This document shows, piece after piece, positions 56,255 to 64,000 of a DNA stretch of 64,000 nt; the stretch's first letter is position 1, and every line of letters begins with the position of its first letter. The stretch lies in assembly GCF_003026215.1 (NCBI RefSeq), contig NZ_PYOC01000003.1, forward strand, positions 124,001 through 188,000. The letters run 5' to 3'. The notes under the pieces were generated by a model that did no database searches, was not told where the DNA came from, and worked only from the letters and a program-made list of their open reading frames with translations. Source of the DNA: Photobacterium indicum (GTDB lineage Bacteria > Pseudomonadota > Gammaproteobacteria > Enterobacterales > Vibrionaceae). The position numbers were made by a program, and so were the translations under genes.

Positions 56255-57850
56255 TTAACCTGTAAGACCTTGCTTAGTTAAGTACTCTTCGTAAGTACCG
56301 TGGAAATCTTCAATACCGTTTTCTGTAATCTCAATGATGCGTGTTGCAACTGAAGATACAAACTGACGGTCGTGAGATACAAACATTAATGTACCTTTGA
56401 AGTTTTCAAGTGCAAGGTTCAATGCTTCAATAGATTCCATATCCATGTGGTTGGTTGGTTCATCCATTAGAAGAATGTTTGGCTTTTGCATAATTAGCTT
56501 ACCAAACAGCATGCGACCTTGCTCACCACCAGAAATTACTTTTACAGATTTCTTGATGTCATTTTGAGAGAAAAGCATACGACCAAGAATGCCACGAACA
56601 ACTTGTTCGTCGTCACCTTCTTTTTTCCACTGACCCATCCAATCAATAAGGTTCAAATCTTCAGCAAAATCTGAACTATGATCCTGAGCATAGAAGCCGA
56701 TATTGTGATTTTCAGACCACTTAACCATACCTTCCATTGGTTCCATTGCACCAGCAAGTGTGTTCAGTAATGTCGATTTACCAACACCATTCTGACCGAT
56801 AATCGCGATACGCTCGCCAACTTCTACCATTAGCTTAACGCCATTGATTAGAATGTTCTCGCCGTAACCTTGCTTTAGACCTTCAACTTCTAAGGCGTTA
56901 CGGAAAAGAGGCTTTTCTTGATCAAAACGAATAAATGGCGATTGACGGCTAGATGCCTTCACTTCACTCAATTGAATCTTATCAAGTTGCTTTTGACGTG
57001 ACGTTGCTTGCTTCGCTTTAGATGCGTTAGCAGAGAAACGGCTTACGAACGTTTGTAGTTCAGCCATCTGTGCTTTCTTCTTCGCGTTATCAGCATGTAG
57101 CTGTTCACGTGACTGCTCTGCCGCCGACATGTACTCATCATAGTTACCAGGGAATAGGCGAAGTTCACCATAATCCAAGTCAGCCATGTGGGTACAAATA
57201 CTGTTCAAGAAGTGACGGTCGTGCGAGATAATGATCATTGTGCAGTTACGCGCCAACAAAATCTCTTCCAACCAGCTAATTGTATGAATGTCCAAGTTGT
57301 TCGTTGGTTCGTCAAGAAGCATAATTTCTGGATCAGCGAAAAGAACCTGAGCAAGAAGTACACGTACTTTAAGACCCGGAGCAACTTCACTCATTAAGCC
57401 AAAGTGTTGCGATTCAGGAATACCAAGGCCTAACAGTAATTCACCAGCACGCGCTTCAGCAGAGTAACCGTCCATTTCAGCGAATTCTGTTTCTAGATCG
57501 CCAACACGCATACCATCTTCATCTGACATTTCAGGTAAAGAGTAAATGTAATCGCGCTCTTCTTTTACTTTCCAAAGCTCTTTGTGACCCATAATAACGG
57601 TATCTACAACAGAGAATTCTTCAAAAGCAAACTGATCCTGACCCAACTTAGCCATACGCTCGTTTGGATCTAATGAAACAGTACCACCTGACTGCTCTAA
57701 TTCGCCGCCAAGGATTTTCATGAAGGTTGACTTACCACAGCCATTCGCGCCGATAAGACCGTAACGGTTACCACCGCCGAATTTAACTGAAATGTTTTCA
57801 AACAATGGCTTATCGCCAAATTGCATTGTAATGTTAGCTGTAGAAATCAA
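56255..57850 (-). CDS. ybiT: ABC-F ATPase YbiT
   Basis: A 531-residue ABC-F protein with two ATPase domains and no membrane part; such proteins act on the ribosome. The first Walker A is GANGCGKST, and the first signature reads [14 protein letters not shown], the same unusual form as in E. coli YbiT. The second has GQNGVGKST and ISGGEQGRM, both with DEPTN. The start is TTG at 57850, giving [19 protein letters not shown] as in E. coli. GGAA precedes it. Single gene. Confidence 0.92.
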   Translation of the reverse strand: MISTANITMQFGDKPLFENISVKFGGGNRYGLIGANGCGKSTFMKILGGELEQSGGTVSLDPNERMAKLGQDQFAFEEFSVVDTVIMGHKELWKVKEERDYIYSLPEMSDEDGMRVGDLETEFAEMDGYSAEARAGELLLGLGIPESQHFGLMSEVAPGLKVRVLLAQVLFADPEIMLLDEPTNNLDIHTISWLEEILLARNCTMIIISHDRHFLNSICTHMADLDYGELRLFPGNYDEYMSAAEQSREQLHADNAKKKAQMAELQTFVSRFSANASKAKQATSRQKQLDKIQLSEVKASSRQSPFIRFDQEKPLFRNALEVEGLKQGYGENILINGVKLMVEVGERIAIIGQNGVGKSTLLNTLAGAMEPMEGMVKWSENHNIGFYAQDHSSDFAEDLNLIDWMGQWKKEGDDEQVVRGILGRMLFSQNDIKKSVKVISGGEQGRMLFGKLIMQKPNILLMDEPTNHMDMESIEALNLALENFKGTLMFVSHDRQFVSSVATRIIEITENGIEDFHGTYEEYLTKQGLTG

Positions 57851-57886
57851 AGTACTGTTCCATAAATAGTTTATGTATCAAGCATT

Positions 57887-57915
57887 AAAAAAGCTGACAT
57901 CGTCTGTCAGCCTTT
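57887..57915 (-). terminator. Terminator after the Tyr/Asp-rich gene
   Basis: GCTGACA (57893-57899) and TGTCAGC (57905-57911) arms with a five-base loop, followed on the minus strand by TTTTTT. About 130 bases past the stop. Confidence 0.75.
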
Positions 57916-58036
57916 TCAATTTTAATTGCGGCATAGTATATCAGGTTTCGTGAGCCACATCACCATTAATAACATTCATAATATGAACAAGTTACCGGTA
58001 TAGGCATGCAGCCTAAACTTAACACCGATAAACCGC

Positions 58037-58975
58037 TTAATAGGTAGACGAATAGTCATCTGAATAGTCACTATCTGAATAGTCAGTGTCATCTTCATCG
58101 CTGTAACCATCGTCGCTATAGTCATCTTCTACATAGTCATCGTTGGTATAGTAATTAGATGATTTAAGGTCAATCACAAACAGGCAATCAAAAGTAATGA
58201 GGTTACCATCTTCATCATTAAATTTGCTCATATCTACCATGCCTGATAACCGCACAGTACCTTTACTATTTTTAAAACGTCCAGTACCGTAAAGAACTGA
58301 ATTCTTTTTACTTGACGCACCTGTAATATGCGTAATCTTAACGCCGTTCGGGGTAACGGTTTTACGTAGCACTGGTTGAACTGTTGTTTTACCGCGGGTA
58401 ACTAACTTACCATGTGGTGTCTTAAAAAAAGTGGTACCAACTAACCTAATTCCACCGCCCTCATCATCACTTTTAGCCTCAATGTTAGATAAGCAATCTA
58501 TCGCTGTACCTATTTCTTTTTGATTCTTCAAGTTAACCAATTGAACTTTAAAACAAATTGCATCGTCTTTATTACCATCCCCATCAATATCAGGTACTTT
58601 TCTACTGAACATTTCACCTGTGCCTATTAGATTATAAACAAGGTGTCTATCTGTTTTTTTGTTCTTTCTGTACTTACCGTTATCGTAATACCCATGACCG
58701 TAATAGTCATGTTGGCTGTAGTCATCTTCGTTATAGCTATCTTCATCATCACTATATTCATAGCTATAATAATTATCAGAACTGTAGTTATATTTATCCT
58801 CATAATAACTATCGTCGTCATCATTTTGTTCACTATGATGATAATCATCGCTGTAATAATCATTCTCACTATATCGTTCATTGCTTTCATAACTTTCATA
58901 GTTTTTTGCAAAAACATTGAATGAGACACCGAGGCAGATTGCGATAACAATAGACATTAACTTATTGATATTCAT
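58037..58975 (-). CDS. Secreted Tyr/Asp/Ser-rich protein with beta-rich core
   Basis: A 312-residue protein with a signal peptide (MSIVIAICLGVSFNVFA, cut after VFA). Residues 24-105 are almost only Tyr, Asp, Ser, Glu and Asn, and 282-312 are again SDYSDDYSS-like. Between them is an ordered domain of about 160 residues with regular beta strands, starting HLVYNLIGTGEMFSRKV. It includes a calcium-binding-type loop DIDGDGNKDD, two Cys residues, and an arrangement like allene-oxide-cyclase barrels (VLYGTGRFKNSKGTVRLSG). The acidic tails could bind metal ions or surfaces. No name can be given. Confidence 0.6.
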   Translation of the reverse strand: MNINKLMSIVIAICLGVSFNVFAKNYESYESNERYSENDYYSDDYHHSEQNDDDDSYYEDKYNYSSDNYYSYEYSDDEDSYNEDDYSQHDYYGHGYYDNGKYRKNKKTDRHLVYNLIGTGEMFSRKVPDIDGDGNKDDAICFKVQLVNLKNQKEIGTAIDCLSNIEAKSDDEGGGIRLVGTTFFKTPHGKLVTRGKTTVQPVLRKTVTPNGVKITHITGASSKKNSVLYGTGRFKNSKGTVRLSGMVDMSKFNDEDGNLITFDCLFVIDLKSSNYYTNDDYVEDDYSDDGYSDEDDTDYSDSDYSDDYSSTY

Positions 58976-59395
58976 TGCCTTTTACTCCACAAACCTTTTG
59001 TATAGATCAATGAGTCAATTCGTTACTCATTGTCAACAAAGCACAGTTGATCACAGAGTCATAAGGCAATATTAAATATCGTAACATACCTAAAAAACAA
59101 AAAATTAAGCATAATTGCTTAACAAATGTCAGCTCTGCAATGTATTGTCTAATTATTGTAGGGTATGTTGGTGCTATCGGTTAGTTATGCAAGGCTTGTC
59201 TATATCTGTCTTACATATCTGATAAGAGTCCTATTTTTAATAAATCATCACTATATTTTTAAATTATTACGGCCGAATTCTCATTTATGAGACGTAGAAT
59301 TGACGACTAGAGTTAAAAAACGAATGTAATGACAAGATCTATTTAGAGATTAAAAGGTGTGCGTAAAGAATGAGTTATATCTTTATAATGTATAT
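58976..59395. other. AT-rich gap before the Tyr/Asp-rich gene
   Basis: No gene seen. It presumably contains the promoter of the Tyr/Asp-rich gene at its left end. The right end reaches the flippase stop, with no clear terminator. Confidence 0.45.
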
Positions 59396-60850
59396 TTACA
59401 CTTTGCGAAAGTCAGTAATATGTCGAAAAATCAAAGAGGTAAGTTTACCCTTTAACTGTGAGTATAAATTAGGGAAGGTATTTAAATACATTAAAAGTAT
59501 GAAGGTAAAGACACTAATTATACCACCAGAGATAAACACCATCCAAGGCGAGAACGTCGCTGAGATAACACTATGAAACAGATACGCCACGCTGCAAAGA
59601 GATAAGGTTTTTACCCAACAAGTATGTTTATAAGGTAATGGTTCTAATGACTGACTAACACAGTAAAGTAACGCTAAACGCATGCTATAAACACTGCCTA
59701 GCACTGCAACCGCAGCCCATACCCCATAAAGTGGAATTAGAAAGTAATAACCCATTACTGCTATTACTGCACACAAACATTGTATCCACATTTGCTTCTG
59801 GCTTGATTCACCGCTGAAACACCCTAAGTTCATTAATTCACTTATATTTTTTATTGCGCTAACTAAAATAAGACCAACTACCACTTTAGCAACTAAATAA
59901 TAATCACTAGGGAAAAACAGGTAAATAAAACTTGGCACAGTCAAAAGCATTGAAAATGCAATAATAATAATTAAGTTACAACCAATAACAGCCTTTTCTG
60001 CACACTGCTGTGAACCGTTTTCTTGTTGTAATATTTGAATCCTATTGGGAAACCACCACAAACAAAATGGTTGCATTAACAAACTTAATATTAGTGCAAA
60101 CTTAACGCTAACTGCGTATACAGCTAATGCTTCAACGTTTACTTTATCGGCAAGAATCCATTTATCAAGCCCTGTAACGGCAAACATACCGATACCACTA
60201 ATAACAATGGGACCTCCAAACTTAAGCAATGGCAATGAATAGCCTAAATAACCTAATCGTCCCATTTGCTGCCATTGGAATTTTAGTAAAAAAACAAGCA
60301 TTAATATACTAGATACCGTACCTGCAATTAACACCCCATCGATTCCAAATCCGTACTCTAACAAAATGACGATAAGTAAAGCCTGAACGATAGCTTTAAC
60401 AACATTAAAAATACAAAACCACTTAGCCAATGACTGCATGCGCATTAAAGTAAGTGGAATAGCAATTAACCCATCTAATAATGTTGGTATCGCTATTAAT
60501 ACCACTTGGTATACTTCAACTTTTGCAGGTATATACAAAAGTAACCATGGCATGATTAACCAAACAATCCCTCCCCCCATTACTGCTGCAATGAGGCTAA
60601 GCGAGAAGCAATTAGCAATTAGCAATTGCCGTTTTTCTCCTTCACTAGAACCAACAAAGCGATACATTGCATCAATCAAACCGAAACCAACCAGAATGGT
60701 ACCAATATCAGCCAGTAATATTAACGCTTCAAGTGAACCATACTCTTTCGTAGGTAAGTGTCCTGTGACATAAGGCATCATAAATAATGACACCCCTTTC
60801 ATCATCACAATACCGACTCCGTAATACAAAGACTGTTTGACTACGCTCAT
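59396..60850 (-). CDS. Polysaccharide flippase (Wzx/MOP family)
   Basis: A 484-residue membrane protein with about 12-14 hydrophobic helices, of the oligosaccharide flippase branch of the MOP superfamily. The start SLYYGVGIVMMKGVSLFMMPYVTGHLPTKEYG is typical of these proteins. It moves lipid-linked sugar units from the cytoplasmic to the periplasmic face. AAGGTG lies before the ATG. A GT2 gene lies directly upstream on the same strand, so together they form a small sugar-polymer unit. Confidence 0.85.
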   Translation of the reverse strand: MSVVKQSLYYGVGIVMMKGVSLFMMPYVTGHLPTKEYGSLEALILLADIGTILVGFGLIDAMYRFVGSSEGEKRQLLIANCFSLSLIAAVMGGGIVWLIMPWLLLYIPAKVEVYQVVLIAIPTLLDGLIAIPLTLMRMQSLAKWFCIFNVVKAIVQALLIVILLEYGFGIDGVLIAGTVSSILMLVFLLKFQWQQMGRLGYLGYSLPLLKFGGPIVISGIGMFAVTGLDKWILADKVNVEALAVYAVSVKFALILSLLMQPFCLWWFPNRIQILQQENGSQQCAEKAVIGCNLIIIIAFSMLLTVPSFIYLFFPSDYYLVAKVVVGLILVSAIKNISELMNLGCFSGESSQKQMWIQCLCAVIAVMGYYFLIPLYGVWAAVAVLGSVYSMRLALLYCVSQSLEPLPYKHTCWVKTLSLCSVAYLFHSVISATFSPWMVFISGGIISVFTFILLMYLNTFPNLYSQLKGKLTSLIFRHITDFRKV

Positions 60851-60924
60851 GAAGCACCTTATTACTTAATTAGAAATATAAATAATTTTATATTTTCATT
60901 AATGATGTATTTTATACTCATAAT

Positions 60925-61878
60925 TCAAACATCTTGATTTGTAGGCGATTTTCGTTTCCTTGGTTTCCATTTTTTTTTTACTTTCCCTAAAAAACTGATT
61001 ACTCTACGATGTTGGGGTTCTAAGAAAAGCGAGCGAAAACCAAAGATTAGCGTTTTAACTTTGTTGCCTTTAGCCCTGTAATAATCTGCATATTCTTCAC
61101 TTAATCGAGCTTCAGCTTTCGAAATTGATTTTGATGTTATTAACGAGTTCTGTTCTTTACAACGTGAAATAATATTTTCAATTGATTCAAGATTGTTTAA
61201 CTTGTTCTCATCAGCTTGTGTTATTGACCCCCCCCTTATTAAGTAACTCACATATACTTCAGGTATTACTGCCACATCAAAACACTCACACACTTTCAAC
61301 CAAAGTTGCCAATCTTCTGCATATTTTAATTCTGTATCAAACAGCCCGGTTTTTTTAAAGACTGAATTTTTTATCATAACTGTCGATGTACCAATAAGAT
61401 TATTTGAAAAAATGATATTTAAAGGATCATCCAAAATCTTTGCTTGCTCATCACAATCTTGAAATTGATTCCAATAGCTAAAACAATCGACTAACTTCTG
61501 ATTACTCTCGGTCAAGTGATCATAATTCGTGAAGCTCATACCCAATTCAGGATTTAACTGATGCATGGAAAGCTGAGCTTGCAGCTTTCCATCATGCCAA
61601 CTGTCATCTGAATCAAGAAAAGCAATGTATTCTCCACTGGCTTTTTTAATACCTAAATTTCTAGCGCTAGATACGCCAACGCCTTTCGTTGTTATCACTA
61701 TTATTCTGGTATCACGACTAACTAGTCGTTCAAGATACTCAGCTGTACCATCATCACTATTATCGTTTACGACTATTAACTCTATATTTTCATGGTCTTG
61801 TTTTAAAACACTTTCAATAGCTTTTGGTAAATAGTTCAAACAATTATAAGTTGGTATAACAACAGTAATTCGGCACAT
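60925..61878 (-). CDS. Glycosyltransferase family 2
   Basis: A 317-residue GT-A fold enzyme: VVIPTYNCLNYLPKAIESVLKQ at the start, VNDNSDDGTAEYL, and the metal-binding AFLDSDDSWHDG near residue 90. It adds a sugar from a nucleotide donor to a lipid-linked or surface glycan; the sugar is unknown. The last 30 residues are strongly basic (RKRKSPT), perhaps for membrane contact. AGGAG before the ATG. Same strand as the flippase, 74 bases apart. Confidence 0.88.
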   Translation of the reverse strand: MCRITVVIPTYNCLNYLPKAIESVLKQDHENIELIVVNDNSDDGTAEYLERLVSRDTRIIVITTKGVGVSSARNLGIKKASGEYIAFLDSDDSWHDGKLQAQLSMHQLNPELGMSFTNYDHLTESNQKLVDCFSYWNQFQDCDEQAKILDDPLNIIFSNNLIGTSTVMIKNSVFKKTGLFDTELKYAEDWQLWLKVCECFDVAVIPEVYVSYLIRGGSITQADENKLNNLESIENIISRCKEQNSLITSKSISKAEARLSEEYADYYRAKGNKVKTLIFGFRSLFLEPQHRRVISFLGKVKKKWKPRKRKSPTNQDV

Positions 61879-62075
61879 TACTGACTCCTCTTTATTATGT
61901 TTCTAATAAAGCAGGATTCATGCCGTTATAATTTCCAATGAAACATGCACAAAGAAGTACATCTTTCTTATCTTTTTTGCATAATGCAATAATTCCACTT
62001 ACGTTTTGCAGTTTACTTATAGGAACAAGAATTGCATTCAAGTTTTTATACTGAATGTTATTAAAGAAGACCTAT

Positions 62076-63230
62076 ATGAAAAAAGTAGCTTTTATCACTC
62101 CAACCTTTCCGGTATTGAGTGAAACATTTATTCGTACTGAAGTGGATGCAATAAACGCATGTGGGCATGACGTGTGTGTGATGACATTTAAAAAAAATAA
62201 AACTGATGATGCTTTTAACTATGCCATTTATAAAATCGGCGATTTTTTTAATTTCAATCTTTTAAAAAAATTAAAACCTTGTAGAGTCATTGATTGCTTG
62301 AAATTTATCTACTCACAACAATCTATGCCTAAATTATCTTTATTTTGGCATAGTTTTAAAATGGCATCACAAATGGCAAAGCACAATGTTCAGCATATTC
62401 ACGCACATTTTGCTCAACATACCTGCTCTCACGGTATTGCTTCAGCCAAATTAATGGGTATTTCATGCTCTTTTGTTGCTCATGGTCATGATGTTTATGA
62501 GTTCCCTTTTGATCTTGATTTAAAAATTAAACACAGCGATTTCGTCGTCGCTGTTTGTAATGATATGCGCAATGATTTTAACAAGACCGCTGACGGCAAT
62601 ATTAAATTACTTCACTGTGGTGTAAAAACCCAACTATTTAAGCCCCATACAAAACAAGAGCAAGAGACAATCAAGCTCATTTTTATTGGGCGGTTAGTTG
62701 AACAAAAAGGTGTTAAGTATTTACTTGATGCGTTGAAACCCTTATGTGGGCACTATCCTATGACTTTAGATATTATTGGTACTGGTGAGTTATTAAAACA
62801 ATTAAAAGAACAAGTTACTCAACTTGGTTTAGCCCCTTATGTGCGATTTTTAGGCTCAAAACAACCAAACTGGATCCAAGAAAACTTACCTTTCTATGAT
62901 TGCTTGGTAGCACCGTTTTGTTTTGCGCGTTCAGGATGTGTAGATACCGGCCCTGTCGTTTTAAAAGAAGCCATGGCTGTCGGTATACCCGTTATCACAT
63001 CAAACATTATGGGCTGTAAAGAAATTGTCGCCCCTGATACAGGCTATTTGGTTGAGCAAAAAAACGCACTCGAGTTAACTGATGCGATTAAGACATTTGT
63101 GACATTACCACTAGAGCGAAGAAAAGAAATGGGGATTTCAGCGCGTAAAAATGTAGAACTAAATTTTGATGCATTAAAACAGGCAAAGGTACTATCAAAT
63201 TGGATAGAAACGCATACCGTAAAACAGTAA
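62076..63230 (+). CDS. Glycosyltransferase family 4
   Basis: A 384-residue GT-B fold enzyme. The N-terminal half has ITPTFPVLSETFIRTEV. The C-terminal half has FIGRLVEQKGVKYLLDAL, DIIGTGELLKQL and the nucleotide-sugar region around PVVLKEAMAVGIPVITSNIMGCKEIV with the Glu-x7-Glu-like signature. An upstream TTG at 62055 is in frame, but the ATG at 62076 begins the conserved KKVAFITP and has AAGAAG before it. It is divergent from the GT2 gene, so two promoters share the 200-base gap. Confidence 0.88.
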   Translation: MKKVAFITPTFPVLSETFIRTEVDAINACGHDVCVMTFKKNKTDDAFNYAIYKIGDFFNFNLLKKLKPCRVIDCLKFIYSQQSMPKLSLFWHSFKMASQMAKHNVQHIHAHFAQHTCSHGIASAKLMGISCSFVAHGHDVYEFPFDLDLKIKHSDFVVAVCNDMRNDFNKTADGNIKLLHCGVKTQLFKPHTKQEQETIKLIFIGRLVEQKGVKYLLDALKPLCGHYPMTLDIIGTGELLKQLKEQVTQLGLAPYVRFLGSKQPNWIQENLPFYDCLVAPFCFARSGCVDTGPVVLKEAMAVGIPVITSNIMGCKEIVAPDTGYLVEQKNALELTDAIKTFVTLPLERRKEMGISARKNVELNFDALKQAKVLSNWIETHTVKQ

Positions 63231-63231
63231 A

Positions 63232-63252
63232 AGCGAGCACTAAGCTCGCTTC
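63232..63252. terminator. Hairpin between the GT4 gene and tdh
   Basis: AAGCGAGC/GCTCGCTT stem with a 5-base loop, just after the GT4 stop and 22 bases before the tdh stop on the other strand. Likely a shared terminator; the T run is weak. Confidence 0.7.
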
Positions 63253-63273
63253 TGATTTAGGTATGACTGCTGA

Positions 63274-64000
63274 TTATTCCCAATCGAGAATAACTTTACC
63301 TGACATGCCTGAACGCATCATGTCGAAGCCTTTTTGGAAATCATCAATTTTGTAATGATGCGTGATAATTGGTGTTAGATCTAAGCCTGATTGAATCAAG
63401 CTTGCCATCTTGTACCACGTTTCAAACATTTCACGACCGTAGATACCTTTAATAACTAAACCTTTAAAGATAACTTGAGTCCAATCTACTGCCATATCTG
63501 ATGGTGGGATACCCAACAACGCCACTTTACCACCGTGGTTCATGTTAGCTAGCATGCCGTTGAATGCAGACGGTACGCCAGACATTTCTAGACCAACATC
63601 AAAACCTTCTGTCATGCCAAGTTCAGACATCACATCTTCAAGCTTTTCGTTTGCTACGTTAACAGCGCGAGTCACGCCCATTTCACGAGCAAGGTCTAAA
63701 CGGTATTCATTCACATCAGTAATCACAACATGGCGTGCACCAACATGTTTAGCGACTGCAGCAGCCATAATTCCGATTGGACCAGCGCCAGTAATAAGTA
63801 CATCTTCACCAACAAGATCGAATGAAAGTGCAGTATGAACAGCATTACCAAACGGGTCGAAGATCGATGCTAGATCGTCAGAAATACCTGCAGGGATCTT
63901 GAACGCATTGAATGCAGGAATAACCAAAAACTCTGCAAATGCACCATCACGGTTAACACCAACGCCTGTCGTATTACGACAAAGGTGCGTACGGCCGCCG
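63274..64000 (-). CDS. tdh: L-threonine 3-dehydrogenase, partial
   Basis: The frame is open to the right edge, so the N-terminal part is outside the window. The visible 242 residues are of the zinc-containing medium-chain dehydrogenase type that oxidises L-threonine to 2-amino-3-ketobutyrate. Signatures: [20 protein letters not shown] at the edge, the NAD-binding [20 protein letters not shown], and [16 protein letters not shown]. They match E. coli Tdh closely. Its usual partner kbl would lie upstream, beyond the edge. Confidence 0.9.
   Translation of the reverse strand, partial: GGRTHLCRNTTGVGVNRDGAFAEFLVIPAFNAFKIPAGISDDLASIFDPFGNAVHTALSFDLVGEDVLITGAGPIGIMAAAVAKHVGARHVVITDVNEYRLDLAREMGVTRAVNVANEKLEDVMSELGMTEGFDVGLEMSGVPSAFNGMLANMNHGGKVALLGIPPSDMAVDWTQVIFKGLVIKGIYGREMFETWYKMASLIQSGLDLTPIITHHYKIDDFQKGFDMMRSGMSGKVILDWE

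Noticed and set aside
58627-58950. Long Ile/Met-rich frames on both strands
   Set aside because: They are other-frame readings of the Tyr/Asp tail repeats and give meaningless low-complexity products.
1-64000. CRISPR, tRNA, rRNA, transposase or toxin-antitoxin pair
   Set aside because: Scanning gaps and reading frames gave no regular spacer-repeat array, cloverleaf, rRNA block, transposase motif or clear toxin-antitoxin pair.

Overview
The window reads as chromosomal DNA from a marine gammaproteobacterium of the Vibrionaceae, most likely Photobacterium or a close relative. Support comes from near-colinear protein matches to enterobacterial and vibrio families (HrpA, YbiT, NagK, TapT, EfpL, PpsA/PpsR, Gsk, Tdh), from families I know mainly from vibrios (DUF3802, DUF3334, DUF3581), from a fused MobB-MoeA protein, and from an AT-rich sequence with vibrio-style small intergenic repeats. 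No rRNA, tRNA, CRISPR array, prophage or transposase gene was seen. Most of the window is ordinary core and metabolic DNA with accessory genes between.

Layout. 1-2.2 kb: end of mobA and a mobB-moeA fusion for molybdenum cofactor maturation. 2.5-7.2 kb: a Nudix hydrolase, DUF3581, then dgcR-dgcN-dgcA, a D-glutamate catabolic set with a palindrome in front of dgcN. 7.2-12.7 kb: acetyltransferase, LTA-synthase-like membrane sulfatase, MviM-like oxidoreductase and PgpB. 12.8-16.7 kb: small XRE regulator, a two-gene copper unit (Cys/Met/His-rich secreted protein plus CopG/DUF411), a CxxC protein and a DUF2786 protein. 17-22 kb: gsk, a cold-shock protein, cheV, and a repeat-bearing gap with two small genes and a lipoprotein. 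22-28.7 kb: two HD hydrolases, efpL, a VOC protein, an atypical SDR, ptsG, and an ABM-like protein next to a secreted cupredoxin. 28.8-42.4 kb: RlhA-like U32 protein, hrpA, a MATE exporter divergent from an AraC regulator, a TerB-like protein, and ppsA divergent from its regulator ppsR. 42.8-57.9 kb: lipoprotein, DEAD-box helicase, nagK, tapT, a chemoreceptor, DUF3802, a coupled REC-CheC/diguanylate cyclase pair, glutaredoxin, DUF3334 (CheX-like), a secreted ParB-like protein, yaiI and ybiT. 58-64 kb: an unusual secreted Tyr/Asp/Ser-rich protein, a polysaccharide flippase with two glycosyltransferases, and tdh running off the right edge.

The least explained material is: (i) a dispersed family of terminal-inverted-repeat elements (MITE-like) with full, short and broken copies in several gaps; (ii) the secreted protein at 58.0-59.0 kb, with a beta-rich core carrying a DxDxDG calcium-type loop between long acidic tyrosine-rich tails; (iii) an exported ParB-like protein with a charged tail; and (iv) the copper pair near 13.6-14.6 kb. 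Several genes probably start downstream of the longest reading frame, some at GTG or TTG (hrpA, ppsA, ybiT, dgcR); those starts are used here. I saw no clear evidence of a wholly new multi-gene system.
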